A stretch of DNA of 64,000 bases from an uncultured Croceitalea sp. (lineage in GTDB: Bacteria > Bacteroidota > Bacteroidia > Flavobacteriales > Flavobacteriaceae). The stretch's first letter is position 1, and each line of letters opens with the position of its first letter. The notes below the pieces were generated by a model. That model made no database searches. It saw only the letters and a program-made list of their open reading frames with translations, and was not told the origin of the DNA. Below, one piece after another: positions 52,364-61,790 of this stretch. The position numbers and the translations under genes are program-made. The stretch is taken from assembly GCA_947494805.1 (NCBI GenBank), contig CANLWK010000001.1, positions 558,001 to 622,000 of the forward strand, read 5' to 3'.

Positions 52364-53497
52364 ATGTCTGGTATTTACATCCATATTCCCTTTTGCAAGC
52401 AGGCGTGTCATTACTGCGACTTTCACTTTTCAACCAATTTGAAAAAAAAAGAGCAAATGCTTGGGGCCATTGCAAAAGAACTTGAGTTACGTAAGGCAGA
52501 GTTTGCCGGCACCACTGTTGAGACTATCTATTTTGGCGGGGGCACACCCTCTATATTGACCGTAGAGGAAATTGAAAAGCTCTTGGGGACGATACATCAA
52601 CATTATGCGGTCGTTACTAATCCTGAGGTGACTTTAGAGGCGAATCCTGATGACTTAACAGGGAATAAGATCGAGCAATTGGCAGAGAGTGCTATCAATC
52701 GGTTAAGTATCGGCATTCAGTCTTTTTATGAAGAAGACCTAAAACTGATGAATCGTGCCCATAATGCGCAAGAAGCCGAAGATACCCTATCACAGGCAAT
52801 ACGCTACTTTGACAATGTTTCAGTTGATTTGATTTACGGTATTCCTGAAATGAGCAATGAGCGATGGAAGAACAACATTAAAAAGGCATTGGAATTTCAA
52901 GTGCCCCATATTTCAAGTTATGCCCTAACCGTAGAACCCAAAACTGCCTTAAAGGCTTTTATTGATAAAGGCTTGGTGCCTCATGTAGATGACGAAGTGG
53001 CCCAAGCTCATTTCAATATTTTGAACGAGACATTGACCGAAGCGGGATACCGGTGTTACGAAATTTCAAATTTTGGTAAACCGGGCTATTTTTCAAAGAA
53101 CAACACTGCCTATTGGCAACAGAAGCCATATCTTGGTATTGGACCATCGGCACACTCATTTGATGGTGATAGGCGAGGTTGGAACATCAATAACAACACT
53201 AAATACATTAAAGCTTTAGAAGAGGGCAAACTCCCTATTGAAATAGAGACTTTGTCCAAAACTGACAAGTACAATGAATATATCATGACAGGTTTGCGAA
53301 CTATTTGGGGCGTTTCACTCGCCAAAATTGCCGCTGAGTTTGGTCAAAACTATAAGAAATACCTCGAATCACAGGCGGAAAAACATCTTGAGAACCATCT
53401 GTTGTACATTGATAACGACCATCTGATTACAACCAAAAAAGGAAAATTTTTGGCCGACGGAATTGCCAGTGACCTTTTCATGCTCAATTTATCTTGA
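52364..53497 (+). CDS. hemW: HemW-like radical SAM protein
   Basis: The 377-residue protein opens with IYIHIPFCKQACHYCDFHFS, in which the three cysteines (CxxxCxxC) bind the radical SAM iron-sulphur cluster; Phe follows where true HemN has a fourth cysteine, as in HemW. YFGGGTPSIL and NRLSIGIQSF are further family motifs, and the C-terminal HemN-type domain is present (YNEYIMTGLRTIWGVSL). HemW binds haem and is proposed to be a haem chaperone. A short hairpin (53491-53511) overlaps its stop codon. Confidence 0.93.
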   Translation: MSGIYIHIPFCKQACHYCDFHFSTNLKKKEQMLGAIAKELELRKAEFAGTTVETIYFGGGTPSILTVEEIEKLLGTIHQHYAVVTNPEVTLEANPDDLTGNKIEQLAESAINRLSIGIQSFYEEDLKLMNRAHNAQEAEDTLSQAIRYFDNVSVDLIYGIPEMSNERWKNNIKKALEFQVPHISSYALTVEPKTALKAFIDKGLVPHVDDEVAQAHFNILNETLTEAGYRCYEISNFGKPGYFSKNNTAYWQQKPYLGIGPSAHSFDGDRRGWNINNNTKYIKALEEGKLPIEIETLSKTDKYNEYIMTGLRTIWGVSLAKIAAEFGQNYKKYLESQAEKHLENHLLYIDNDHLITTKKGKFLADGIASDLFMLNLS

Positions 53498-53590
53498 ACT
53501 TGATTCAAGATTTATGCTTAAATTGATTTTTGTAGAAAACAAGTGTTATTGAATTTAACCACATAAATCACTGAGACAACTTCAGCATGT

Positions 53591-54343
53591 ATGCTAGCCA
53601 CAATAAAGCACAATAGTAGAAATTACAAAATTGATCTCTCCAAACCCTTGGATATTTCCATCGCCATGTCAGCTGAAAGCACCAATGTAAATGCCTGGTA
53701 TTTGGGTCCGCCTAAAATTGAACCGCATAAAGAAGATGGTTTTGTGGGTAAGGTATCTGAAGGGTCATCGGTGAATTTTAACAACATTTGGTTCAATCCG
53801 CACTCACATATTACCCATACCGAGTGTGCCGGGCATATTACCGAGGCGTTCCACTCCGTAAACCAAAACCTAAAACAGTTTTTCTTTTTGGCCGAGGTGG
53901 TGACCGTAGCACCTGAAAAGCGTGATGACGATTTTGTGATTTCGAAAAAACAGTTACAATATGTATTGGGGAACAAAAAACGAAAAGCGGTTGTCATAAG
54001 AACGTTGCCCAATCTAGATAGTAAAAAACAACAACAGTATTCAAACAGCAATCCACCTTATCTCTTAGAGGAGGCCATTGTTTTTTTACGGGATAAAAAT
54101 GTTGAGCATCTTTTGGTTGATCTACCTTCCGTAGATCGAGAAAAAGACGATGGGGTTTTGGCCGGTCACCATGCCTTTTGGAACACCAAGGGCAAACTCA
54201 GAAATAAAGCCACGATAACAGAGTTTATCTATGTCGCCAATACCATTGAAGATGGCACTTATTTTTTGAATTTACAAGTGGCACCCATTGAGAATGATGC
54301 AAGCCCCAGTCGGCCTATACTTTATAAACCAATTCAATCATGA
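53591..54343 (+). CDS. Cyclase-family hydrolase (kynurenine formamidase-like)
   Basis: The 250-residue protein resembles the metal-dependent cyclase family. PLDISIAMSAES starts the fold, and NPHSHITHTECAGHITEAF replaces the usual HxGTHxDxP motif but keeps several His and an acidic residue. LLVDLPSVDREKDDGVLAGHHAFW and TITEFIYVANTIEDGTYFLN fit the later conserved regions. It may hydrolyse an amide or lactone. The altered metal motif means substrate assignment is uncertain. Its stop overlaps the next start (ATGA). Confidence 0.82.
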   Translation: MLATIKHNSRNYKIDLSKPLDISIAMSAESTNVNAWYLGPPKIEPHKEDGFVGKVSEGSSVNFNNIWFNPHSHITHTECAGHITEAFHSVNQNLKQFFFLAEVVTVAPEKRDDDFVISKKQLQYVLGNKKRKAVVIRTLPNLDSKKQQQYSNSNPPYLLEEAIVFLRDKNVEHLLVDLPSVDREKDDGVLAGHHAFWNTKGKLRNKATITEFIYVANTIEDGTYFLNLQVAPIENDASPSRPILYKPIQS

Positions 54344-54705
54344 ACACCATACTTAAACTTGAAGAAGTTATGCTTTTGATATTGGGGCTCTATTTGTTTA
54401 TGCAGGTAGATATGGCGTGGTGGTGGTTCTTTGTACTGCTACTCACCCCTGATATTGGTATGTTAGGTTATCTTGCTGGAAACAAAATAGGTGCTTGGAC
54501 CTACAATCTGTTTCACCATCGTGGTTTAGCTATTTTGCTGTATTTGATCGGTGTAGGTTATTTGGACAATACCATATTGGAGGTTTCGGGAATTATACTC
54601 TTTTCCCATGCGGCCATGGATCGGGCCTTTGGTTATGGACTTAAATATGAAAAGGGGTTTAAATTCACCCATTTGGGAGAAATAGGAAATACAAAAAATG
54701 GATAG
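54340..54705 (+). CDS. DUF4260 membrane protein
   Basis: The 121-residue protein has three to four membrane helices and motifs of DUF4260: KLEEVMLLILGLYLF, LLTPDIGMLGYLAGNKIGAW, YNLFHHRGLA and SHAAMDRAFGYGLKY. The function is not established. It overlaps both neighbours (4 and 8 bases), forming a small cluster with the cyclase-family hydrolase and a DUF4230 protein. Confidence 0.85.
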   Translation: MNTILKLEEVMLLILGLYLFMQVDMAWWWFFVLLLTPDIGMLGYLAGNKIGAWTYNLFHHRGLAILLYLIGVGYLDNTILEVSGIILFSHAAMDRAFGYGLKYEKGFKFTHLGEIGNTKNG

Positions 54706-55321
54706 TTTGATAGAAGCTTTTTTAGGGCTCATTCTAGGGGCGATACTAATGTATTGGGTCTACTCATTGTTCACTAAAAAGAAACGTCGCGAATTGACCG
54801 AACATCAATCGACCGTTATTCTTGATAAAATCAAGAGTGTGTGCAAGTTGGTTTCCGTCGAGGGCGATTTTGCCGAGATTTATCGTTACGAGAACATCAA
54901 AGAGGGATTCATGAATGTGCTCAGCAGTAAGAAAAAGGCATTGGTGGTGATCAACGCTAAGGCACAAATAGGATACGATCTGAAGAAACTAAAACTAAGT
55001 GCAGACAATGATACGAAACGTATTGTATTAAATGAATTTCCTGAACCTGAGATTTTATCCATAGAACCCGATATTCAGTTTTATGATATCAAAAACGGAT
55101 TGTTCAATTCATTTTCACCTGATGACCTGACCCAACTCAACCAAAGGGCAAAAGAGCATATACGTGAGAAAATACCTGAAAGTGGTTTGGTCGAAACGGC
55201 TAAAAAAGAAGCATTGGAAGCCGTACTTTTAATTGAGAAAATTGTGGAGACGATTGGTTGGAAATTGGACTATTCGGCCCTTGAGATCAGTAATCGAGAG
55301 AAACAGTTTTTAGATAAATAG
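54698..55321 (+). CDS. DUF4230 protein
   Basis: The 207-residue protein has an N-terminal membrane anchor (LGLILGAILMYWVYSLF) and a DUF4230 domain: IKSVCKLVSVEGDFAEIYRY, KKALVVINAKAQIGYDLKKL and LNEFPEPEILSIEPDIQFYD. A helical C-terminus follows. The family is frequent in Bacteroidota, and its function is unknown. It overlaps the preceding gene by 8 bases. Confidence 0.86.
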   Translation: MDSLIEAFLGLILGAILMYWVYSLFTKKKRRELTEHQSTVILDKIKSVCKLVSVEGDFAEIYRYENIKEGFMNVLSSKKKALVVINAKAQIGYDLKKLKLSADNDTKRIVLNEFPEPEILSIEPDIQFYDIKNGLFNSFSPDDLTQLNQRAKEHIREKIPESGLVETAKKEALEAVLLIEKIVETIGWKLDYSALEISNREKQFLDK

Positions 55322-55324
55322 AAA

Positions 55325-55717
55325 ATGAAAAATGTAATTTGTACAATGGTTTTGTGCGCATTTGCCACAACACTTACCGCCCAAAAAGAAGATATGAAAG
55401 ATTTTGACCCTGCTTTTGCGCATACGGTTTACTTTTGGTTCAAAGAACCTGAGAATCAAAAAGACAAAACCTTTTTTGAAGCTTCGCTCAAGAAATTTTT
55501 GAATACGTCACAATTTGCAAAAACCAATTTTATAGGTACACCGCCGAAGGCCACACGTGATGTGGTCGATGGTTCTTTTACCTATTCGTTGATCGTAACT
55601 TTTGAATCGGCCGAAGCCCAACAAAAATATCAAGAAGAAGCGCCACACTTACTCTTTATTGAGGAATGTAAACATCTGTGGGAACGTGTTATGGTCTATG
55701 ACTCAAATGGTATCTAA
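55325..55717 (+). CDS. Exported Dabb-domain (stress-responsive alpha/beta barrel) protein
   Basis: The 130-residue protein has a signal peptide (MKNVICTMVLCAFATTLTAQ) and one dimeric alpha/beta barrel domain: FAHTVYFWFKEPENQ at the first strand, SFTYSLIVTFESAEAQQKYQ and HLWERVMVYDSNGI at the end. The Dabb family is found in small stress-related and ring-cyclase proteins; no catalytic role can be assigned. The next gene begins directly after its stop. Confidence 0.85.
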   Translation: MKNVICTMVLCAFATTLTAQKEDMKDFDPAFAHTVYFWFKEPENQKDKTFFEASLKKFLNTSQFAKTNFIGTPPKATRDVVDGSFTYSLIVTFESAEAQQKYQEEAPHLLFIEECKHLWERVMVYDSNGI

Positions 55718-56065
55718 ATGAACGTTGAACAGTTTAGGACGTATTGTTTGGACAAAAAGCACGTCACCGAAGAATTTCCATTTGATGAGCATACCTTGGT
55801 GTTCAAGGTCATGGGCAAAATGTTTGCCTTGGTACCACTAGAAAGATTACCGGCACAAGCTAATCTAAAGTGTGACCCAGAACGGGCATTGGAGCTTCGT
55901 GAAACCTATGATGGTCAAATTATTGCGGGATATCATATGAGCAAAGTACATTGGAATACATTGTATATGGAGCAACTAGACCCTATGCTTATTAAAGAAC
56001 TTATTGAGCATTCGTATGATTTAGTGGTAGCTAAGCTCCCTAAAAAACTACGCTCACAGTATTAA
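55718..56065 (+). CDS. MmcQ/YjbR-family protein
   Basis: The 115-residue protein matches the MmcQ/YjbR fold (CyaY-like): EQFRTYCLDKKHVTEEFPF, LVFKVMGKMFALVPLERLP, NLKCDPERALELRETYDG and GYHMSKVHWNTLYM. It may bind DNA or a small ligand; the function of the family is not settled. It follows the Dabb gene without a gap and is the last gene of that cluster. Confidence 0.88.
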   Translation: MNVEQFRTYCLDKKHVTEEFPFDEHTLVFKVMGKMFALVPLERLPAQANLKCDPERALELRETYDGQIIAGYHMSKVHWNTLYMEQLDPMLIKELIEHSYDLVVAKLPKKLRSQY

Positions 56066-56227
56066 ATTTATTACATAAATACTTTTTGAACCTTATTGTA
56101 AGAATTTTTTTATTAAATTCAACGACAGTTTTTTACCATTCGTCGAAGGTAAATCACTTTTAATCCCCCCGGTAAAATCTTTTTTTTCGATAAAGCACAT
56201 CTTTGTAGTGTATAAAAATGTCTAGTT

Positions 56228-56626
56228 GTGAATGTACTATTTATAGAAGATGATATGATTGAATCAATGAAAATGCAGCGTGCAATTTCAAAGTTCGAGT
56301 CAAAACATCACATCGTTGAAGCGAAAAATGGGGAAGAGGCATTTGATATTTTGAAGTCAAGTCCGCTACCAGATATTATTCTTTTAGACCTTAACATGCC
56401 CCGAATGAGTGGTATTGAATTTCTGACCATTCTAAAGGCAGACGAACGACTCAGATACCTGCCTACCATTATTTTGACCACATCTGAGAACAGGGCCGAT
56501 TTATTGACCTGTTTTGAAATCGGAATCGCCGGCTACATCATAAAGCCCTTAAAATATGAAGATTACGAGTCTAAACTGAAACGGGTTTTTGATTATTGGG
56601 AGATAAGCGAGCTTATCAAAGCCTAA
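56228..56626 (+). CDS. Single-domain response regulator
   Basis: The 132-residue protein is a lone receiver domain starting at a GTG at 56228. The acidic pocket (IEDD, residues 7-9), phospho-acceptor Asp54 (ILLDLNMPRMSG), Thr in LTTSEN and Lys in IIKPLKYED are all present. Without an output domain it may act as a phosphate relay or bind a partner such as the histidine kinases or Hpt protein of this operon. A CATCTTTG box (56198-56205) is a near match to the flavobacterial -7 element. Confidence 0.9.
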   Translation: MNVLFIEDDMIESMKMQRAISKFESKHHIVEAKNGEEAFDILKSSPLPDIILLDLNMPRMSGIEFLTILKADERLRYLPTIILTTSENRADLLTCFEIGIAGYIIKPLKYEDYESKLKRVFDYWEISELIKA

Positions 56627-56661
56627 CTAAAATTGCCATTTCACAACAATTATTTTTATGT

Positions 56662-56683
56662 AAAGTAGTACAATTCCTACTTT
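56662..56683. promoter_or_regulatory. Inverted repeat upstream of the H-NOX gene
   Basis: AAAGTAG (56662-56668) and CTACTTT (56677-56683) are inverted around eight bases, 22 bases before the H-NOX ATG. It may be an operator or a weak terminator of the preceding receiver gene; no long T run follows. Confidence 0.4.
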
Positions 56684-56704
56684 TAAATCATAATATTCTT
56701 TATT

Positions 56705-57247
56705 ATGAAAGGAATTGTGTTCACCGAATTTTTAGAAATGGTCGAAGCCTCGTTTGGTTTAGGGACCGTTGACACCATCATTGAAAATGCTGATTTGACG
56801 TCGGAGGGTGCTTATACTGCTGTGGGTACCTATGACTTTAATGAAATGGTGCAGTTACTCACAAACTTAAGTGAAGTGACAAAAATTCCAATCCATGATT
56901 TACAATACACTTTTGGCCATTATCTCTTTGATGGACTGGTTAAATCACATCCCGAAGTGGCAAATAGCTATAAGAACCCTTTGGGTCTTATTTATTCCAT
57001 TGAAGACCATATTCATATTCAGGTAAAGAAACTTTATCCTGATGCGGAACTGCCTACATTCAAAATTTTAGAAAAGACCGAACAGACCCTAACAATGATC
57101 TATAGTTCATCGAGAGGGTTATATGCGCTTGCCCATGGACTTATCAAAAGGACCTTTGAATACTTTGAAAAAGGGGTAGAAGTCAATTATGAACTTTTGA
57201 ACGAGCAAGGAACCGAAGTAAAATTTGCGATTACCCAAAATGGATAG
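56705..57247 (+). CDS. H-NOX haem-based nitric oxide sensor
   Basis: The 180-residue protein is a stand-alone H-NOX domain. The likely haem-ligating histidine is His104 in IEDHIHIQVKKLYPDAELP, and the propionate-binding YxSxR motif is YSSSR (133-137). KGIVFTEFLEMVEASFG and FGHYLFDGLV are typical of the fold. No distal-pocket Tyr could be established without a structure model, so NO selectivity over O2 is probable from the family but unproven. The next gene, a histidine kinase, starts 8 bases before its stop, the usual partner arrangement for bacterial H-NOX. Confidence 0.9.
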   Translation: MKGIVFTEFLEMVEASFGLGTVDTIIENADLTSEGAYTAVGTYDFNEMVQLLTNLSEVTKIPIHDLQYTFGHYLFDGLVKSHPEVANSYKNPLGLIYSIEDHIHIQVKKLYPDAELPTFKILEKTEQTLTMIYSSSRGLYALAHGLIKRTFEYFEKGVEVNYELLNEQGTEVKFAITQNG

Positions 57248-59600
57248 TACCACTATAACAGTATTAGAACGTGCGTTGCTTCGTGAAAAGAAAGCTAGAA
57301 AAGCCGCAGAACGTCTTTTAGAGGACAAGTCAAAAGAACTGTATGATGCTTCGTTACATTTAAAAGAAGCCAATGGAAAGCTTGAGGCCCTGCTCAATAA
57401 AAAAGGTTCTAAGATTGATAGCGCCTTTGTAAATATCATTGATCCTTATGTAGTGATGGATCTCACTACCAAAGTGATCAATATGAATACCAGTGCCAAA
57501 GAGTTTCTTGGCTTTGACCATACCAAAGAAGATGTTGTACTCTCTGAAATGGTTCATATTGACTATCTGGAGTATACTGCGGAGTCTTTCAAGACCCTAT
57601 TGCAAATAGGCATATTAAAAAATTATAACGTAAAGATCATTACCAAAAACGGAGCCGAGAAATATGTGAACATCAATGCCAGTTTAATTTACAACGAAAA
57701 AGGAAATCCTATTGCCGCACAGGGCGTGATTCGAGACATTACCAGAGAGGAAGAGATAAAGCAACTGGTCGAACACCAGAAAAGACAACAAGACATTATC
57801 GTTGAAAACTCGTCCTTGGGGATTTTGCTATTGGTTGATGACAAAATTGTGAAGGCCAACAAAACATTTACTGAACTTTTGGGCCATTCAGAACTCGAAT
57901 TGAAAAAGTCCACCCTTGATGATATATCAACAATAGAAGATGTCAGTCTTTATAAAGATATCCTTGATAACAATGAAAGGGAAGAGAGTGACAAGTTCGT
58001 CATTATTCGAAAGTTTTATAAAAAAGATGGCACCACCCTATATGGAAAAACGTCAATAAGCACGGTGCGCAATGAACAGGGTGATGTAGATCATAAGGTT
58101 GCCATGATCGATGATATTACCAATGATAAATTGGCCGAAGAGAAGATCCGTGAATCTGAACAACGACTGACGACCTTGATCACCAATTTTCAAAGTGGCA
58201 TTTTGTTGGAGGACGAAAACCGAAAAATGGTGCTTACCAATCAAAAGTTCTGTGACCTTTTCGAAATTCCGCTACCACCTGAAAAACTTGCTGGTGTTGA
58301 TTGTGAACGTTCGTTGACCAAGTATAAACATCTCTTTGTAGACCCTGAACATACCGTGAGACGTATCAACCATGTGTTGCAACGTCGTGAACTGGTGTTG
58401 TCAGATGAACTGGAACTTGCCGATGGACGGACTTTTGAGCGCGATTATATCCCCCTATTTGTAGACGATGTCTACAAAGGTCATTTATGGAGCTATACTG
58501 ATGTAACCCTCAAGAAGAATTATAGGAAAAACTTAGAAAAACAGAAAGAAAAGTACAGCAGTATCATTGCGAACATGAATCTTGGTTTGGTAGAGATCAA
58601 CGCAGAAAGAGAGATTTTGATGGCCAACAACCGTTATGCCGAAATGATCGGGATCAGTCTTGACGAGTTGATAGGCAAAAATGTGTTGCAGGTGATGAAA
58701 GTAGATGAAGAAAATAGGCAAAAGATCGAACAACAATTAGAAAGCCGAAAAAATAACGAGTCAGACTCGTATGAGGTTGAATTAGAGCTCGACAATGGAG
58801 ATAAAAAAGATTGGCTTGTCAGTGGTGCACCACGTTATGATGAAACCGGAAACATTGTAGGTTCTATCAAAGTGCATTTAGACATTACCAAACAAAAAGA
58901 ATTGGAACACCAAAAACAAGCATTGGTCAACGAACTTGAAGAAAGTAATAAAGGCCTGCAAGAATATGCGCACATTGTTTCACATGATTTAAAATCTCCT
59001 TTGCGCAGCGTAAGTGCCTTGGCCACTTGGCTCTATGATGATTATAAGGATAAGCTTGATGAAAGTGGAAGGTACAACCTGCAAATGATGGTTGAAAAAG
59101 TAGAGGGAATGGACAAGTTGATCACCGGCATTCTAAAGTATTCAACGCTTAATAGTGAGGCATTGGACAATACCGATGTAGATGTCAACCAAGTTGTCCA
59201 GCGTATTGAAGAGATCATATTTATTCCTGAGCATGTAGGGATCAAGATTGTAAAACCCCTTCCGGTGATTCGGGCAGATAAAACCAAGATTCATCAGTTG
59301 TTCCAGAATTTTTTGAGCAACGCCGTAGTGAACATTGATAAAAAGGAAGGCGTAGTTGAAATAGATTGTAAAGAAGGTAAAACACACTGGCAATTCAGTG
59401 TTAAAGATAATGGTGTGGGCATTCCAAAGGAATACCACGAAAAGATTTTTAAGATATTTCAATCCATAGGTAACAACGAAAGGTCTACAGGTATTGGACT
59501 ATCTATTGTGAAAAAGATAATTGACATTTATGAAGGTCGTGTTTGGCTCGAGAGTGAAATTGGTGTAGGCACGACCTTTTACTTTACTATTAAAAAATAA
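57240..59600 (+). CDS. Multi-PAS sensor histidine kinase partnered with H-NOX
   Basis: The product is 786 residues from the ATG at 57240 (MDSTTITVLERALLREKKAR); the frame is open to 57225. A basic N-terminal coiled coil is followed by about four PAS-type domains (roughly residues 60-170, 180-300, 310-430, 440-560), with DITREEE/DITNDKL/DITKQKE-like PAC ends. The dimerisation domain carries His582 in IVSHDLKSPLRS, and the ATPase domain has LFQNFLSNAV, DNGVGIP and GIGLSIVKKI boxes. No membrane helix is seen, so the kinase is cytoplasmic and fits sensing through the soluble H-NOX protein. Outputs may be the receiver proteins at 56228 and 62115. Confidence 0.9.
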   Translation: MDSTTITVLERALLREKKARKAAERLLEDKSKELYDASLHLKEANGKLEALLNKKGSKIDSAFVNIIDPYVVMDLTTKVINMNTSAKEFLGFDHTKEDVVLSEMVHIDYLEYTAESFKTLLQIGILKNYNVKIITKNGAEKYVNINASLIYNEKGNPIAAQGVIRDITREEEIKQLVEHQKRQQDIIVENSSLGILLLVDDKIVKANKTFTELLGHSELELKKSTLDDISTIEDVSLYKDILDNNEREESDKFVIIRKFYKKDGTTLYGKTSISTVRNEQGDVDHKVAMIDDITNDKLAEEKIRESEQRLTTLITNFQSGILLEDENRKMVLTNQKFCDLFEIPLPPEKLAGVDCERSLTKYKHLFVDPEHTVRRINHVLQRRELVLSDELELADGRTFERDYIPLFVDDVYKGHLWSYTDVTLKKNYRKNLEKQKEKYSSIIANMNLGLVEINAEREILMANNRYAEMIGISLDELIGKNVLQVMKVDEENRQKIEQQLESRKNNESDSYEVELELDNGDKKDWLVSGAPRYDETGNIVGSIKVHLDITKQKELEHQKQALVNELEESNKGLQEYAHIVSHDLKSPLRSVSALATWLYDDYKDKLDESGRYNLQMMVEKVEGMDKLITGILKYSTLNSEALDNTDVDVNQVVQRIEEIIFIPEHVGIKIVKPLPVIRADKTKIHQLFQNFLSNAVVNIDKKEGVVEIDCKEGKTHWQFSVKDNGVGIPKEYHEKIFKIFQSIGNNERSTGIGLSIVKKIIDIYEGRVWLESEIGVGTTFYFTIKK

Positions 59601-59609
59601 TTGGGGGAT

Positions 59610-60737
59610 ATGAAAGTAAATCAAGCGAAACGGACAAAGAACGGAAAGTGGCAATTTGATAAACAAGAAACCTTGGTCAGGCCTTTGGTATTGGTTTTCG
59701 GAGATCGTTTTCTATTGGAGGCTTCAGGAATTTATGAAGAGGTACGGAGTATGTATGCAGATGGTGAACTGGTATTCGGGTCTACTTCGGGTGAAATAAT
59801 GGACACCCAGGTACTTGAAGAAACCATTACGCTTACTGCCATTGAATTTGAAAAAACGAACTATAGCATTGTTAGTAGCAACGTAGCTGACTATGCCAAT
59901 ATTGAAGAAATGGGCAAAGCCATTTCTGCCACTTTTGACAAAGAAGGGCTACGCCATTTGTTTATTGTTTCAGATGGTAGTTTTGTAAATGGAAGCGGAC
60001 TTATTGAAGGGCTTGAGTCAGATACAAGTTTTAATTCTTCCATTACCGGTGGGTTGTGTGGCGATGGTGCCCGTTTTGAAAAAACACTGGCCTCTTATAA
60101 CCGTGCACCAAAACAAGGTGAAGTTGTGGCCATTGGTTTTTATGGGAAAACTTTAGAAGTTTCATATGCCAATTATGGAGGTTGGACATCCTTTGGACCT
60201 GAACGGACCATTACCAAATCCATTGGCAATGTACTCTTTGAGATTGATGGCAAACCGGCATTAGACCTGTACAAAACCTATTTAGGAGAGAAGGCGAATG
60301 AATTGCCCAAAGCAGCACTCTTGTACCCACTTTCGGTACAAGAATTTGAAGACCAAGAACCCTTGGTTCGCACCATTCTGAATATAGATGAAGATGCAAA
60401 CTCCATGATTTTGGCAGGAGACGTTCCCATGAACTCTAAAGTACAGTTGATGATGTCAACAATGGACGATATTGCCTCTGGGGCCTGCAATGCGGCAGAA
60501 CAAGCGATGGAAAGACGAATAAAAGATCCTGAGTTGGCCATATTGGTCAGTTGTGTGGGTCGAAAATTGGTATTGGCCGGTCGCGTTGAAGAAGAGATTG
60601 AAGAAGTTAAAGATGTTATCGGCGAACAAGCGGCAATTACTGGGTTTTACTCATACGGCGAGATGGCGCCATTTGCAGGCAAAAATGCCTGCCAACTACA
60701 TAATCAAACCATGACGCTAACCCTAATGAGCGAATAA
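59610..60737 (+). CDS. FIST-domain protein (NosP-like sensor)
   Basis: The product is 375 residues from the ATG at 59610, preceded by GGGGGA, one of the few Shine-Dalgarno-like stretches in the window. It consists of FIST N (VRPLVLVFGDRFLL, LVFGSTSGEIMDTQVLEETI, FIVSDGSFVNGSGLIEGL, TGGLCGDGARF) and FIST C (IGNVLFEIDGKPALDLYKTY, LVSCVGRKLVLAGRVEEEIE, GFYSYGEMAPF) domains. FIST proteins co-encoded with kinases include NosP, a haem protein that senses nitric oxide. The following kinase gene begins at the very next base, so a sensor-kinase pair is likely. Haem binding is not shown by the sequence. Confidence 0.87.
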   Translation: MKVNQAKRTKNGKWQFDKQETLVRPLVLVFGDRFLLEASGIYEEVRSMYADGELVFGSTSGEIMDTQVLEETITLTAIEFEKTNYSIVSSNVADYANIEEMGKAISATFDKEGLRHLFIVSDGSFVNGSGLIEGLESDTSFNSSITGGLCGDGARFEKTLASYNRAPKQGEVVAIGFYGKTLEVSYANYGGWTSFGPERTITKSIGNVLFEIDGKPALDLYKTYLGEKANELPKAALLYPLSVQEFEDQEPLVRTILNIDEDANSMILAGDVPMNSKVQLMMSTMDDIASGACNAAEQAMERRIKDPELAILVSCVGRKLVLAGRVEEEIEEVKDVIGEQAAITGFYSYGEMAPFAGKNACQLHNQTMTLTLMSE

Positions 60738-61790
60738 ATGCACTCACTGTTAAAACGTCAAATAAAAAAGTTCTTGCCTGATGTGTTGAAAGACCACGAG
60801 GGCTTGGTATCGTTCTTTGAGTCGATTGACAAATCATACTCTGATTACGATGATAAGCTCTGTATGATACAGCGGGCAACATCATTGAGCTCTAAGGAAC
60901 TGTTCGAGGCCAACAAGAAGTTGAACAAAGAGACCGAGAGCCAAAGAAAGGTACTGGAGGCCTTGAGTAAGGCGGTTGCTTTTATGGAAAGCAAAACCAA
61001 CAAAAAAGAAGTGGATGCCTATGGTTTTGACCCTCAGAAGTTGGTAGAGAATATTGAGAACCAGACCAATAAAATCGTTGAAATCACTGCTGAAAAGGAC
61101 AATCTTTTGCGCAATTTAGAACAGCAAAATGAATCGCTGAACAACTATGCCCATATGGTTTCACATGATTTGAAATCACCAATACGAAATATCCATTCAT
61201 TGGTCAGTTGGGTACTTGAAGATGGAACGGCTGAATTAAAGAATGGCAATGAAGAAAACTTTGATCTCATTTTTCAAAATCTTACCAAGATGGATAGTCT
61301 GATTGATGGTATTTTGAAACATGCGACCATCGATTCGCTTGAAGAGCGAATGACCGAGGTAGACCTGAACCTATTGATTCAAGAAATTGACCAGACCATT
61401 TTTGTACCTGAACATATTAAAGTAGTCGTTAAAGGTGAACTTCCGGTTTTGTATACAGGTAAATACCGTATTGAACAACTGTTCAAAAACTTGATGATGA
61501 ATGCGGTCAATGCGCTCGAAGGTGAAAAAGAAGGTTTTATTGTCATTGATGCGCAAGAAGAGCAAGACAAATGGTTGTTCAGTATAAAAGACAATGGTAA
61601 GGGGATACCTGTTCATTTGCAAGCGGGAATCTTCAATATGTTCAAAAAATTGGAGAACGATGCTAATGCAACGGGCATTGGTCTGGCACTGGTCAAAAAA
61701 ATAATCAATTACTATAAAGGAGATATCTGGCTATCGTCAGAAGTTGGTATCGGAACCACATTTTTCTTTACCATAAAAACCAAAATATAA
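60738..61790 (+). CDS. Cytoplasmic histidine kinase partnered with the FIST protein
   Basis: The 350-residue kinase has a long N-terminal coiled coil (about 1-125) without PAS or membrane segments. The dimerisation domain has the phospho-acceptor histidine in MVSHDLKSPIRNIHSLV, and the ATPase domain has LFKNLMMNAVNAL, DNGKGIP and GIGLALVKKI. Lacking its own sensor, it probably receives signals from the FIST protein encoded immediately upstream. Its TAA overlaps the ATG of the Hpt gene by one base, so phosphotransfer to that Hpt protein is likely. Confidence 0.9.
   Translation: MHSLLKRQIKKFLPDVLKDHEGLVSFFESIDKSYSDYDDKLCMIQRATSLSSKELFEANKKLNKETESQRKVLEALSKAVAFMESKTNKKEVDAYGFDPQKLVENIENQTNKIVEITAEKDNLLRNLEQQNESLNNYAHMVSHDLKSPIRNIHSLVSWVLEDGTAELKNGNEENFDLIFQNLTKMDSLIDGILKHATIDSLEERMTEVDLNLLIQEIDQTIFVPEHIKVVVKGELPVLYTGKYRIEQLFKNLMMNAVNALEGEKEGFIVIDAQEEQDKWLFSIKDNGKGIPVHLQAGIFNMFKKLENDANATGIGLALVKKIINYYKGDIWLSSEVGIGTTFFFTIKTKI

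Noticed and set aside
53491-53511. Hairpin at the hemW stop considered as a terminator
   Set aside because: The stem is AT-rich and no T run follows closely, so it is noted within the gene entry only.
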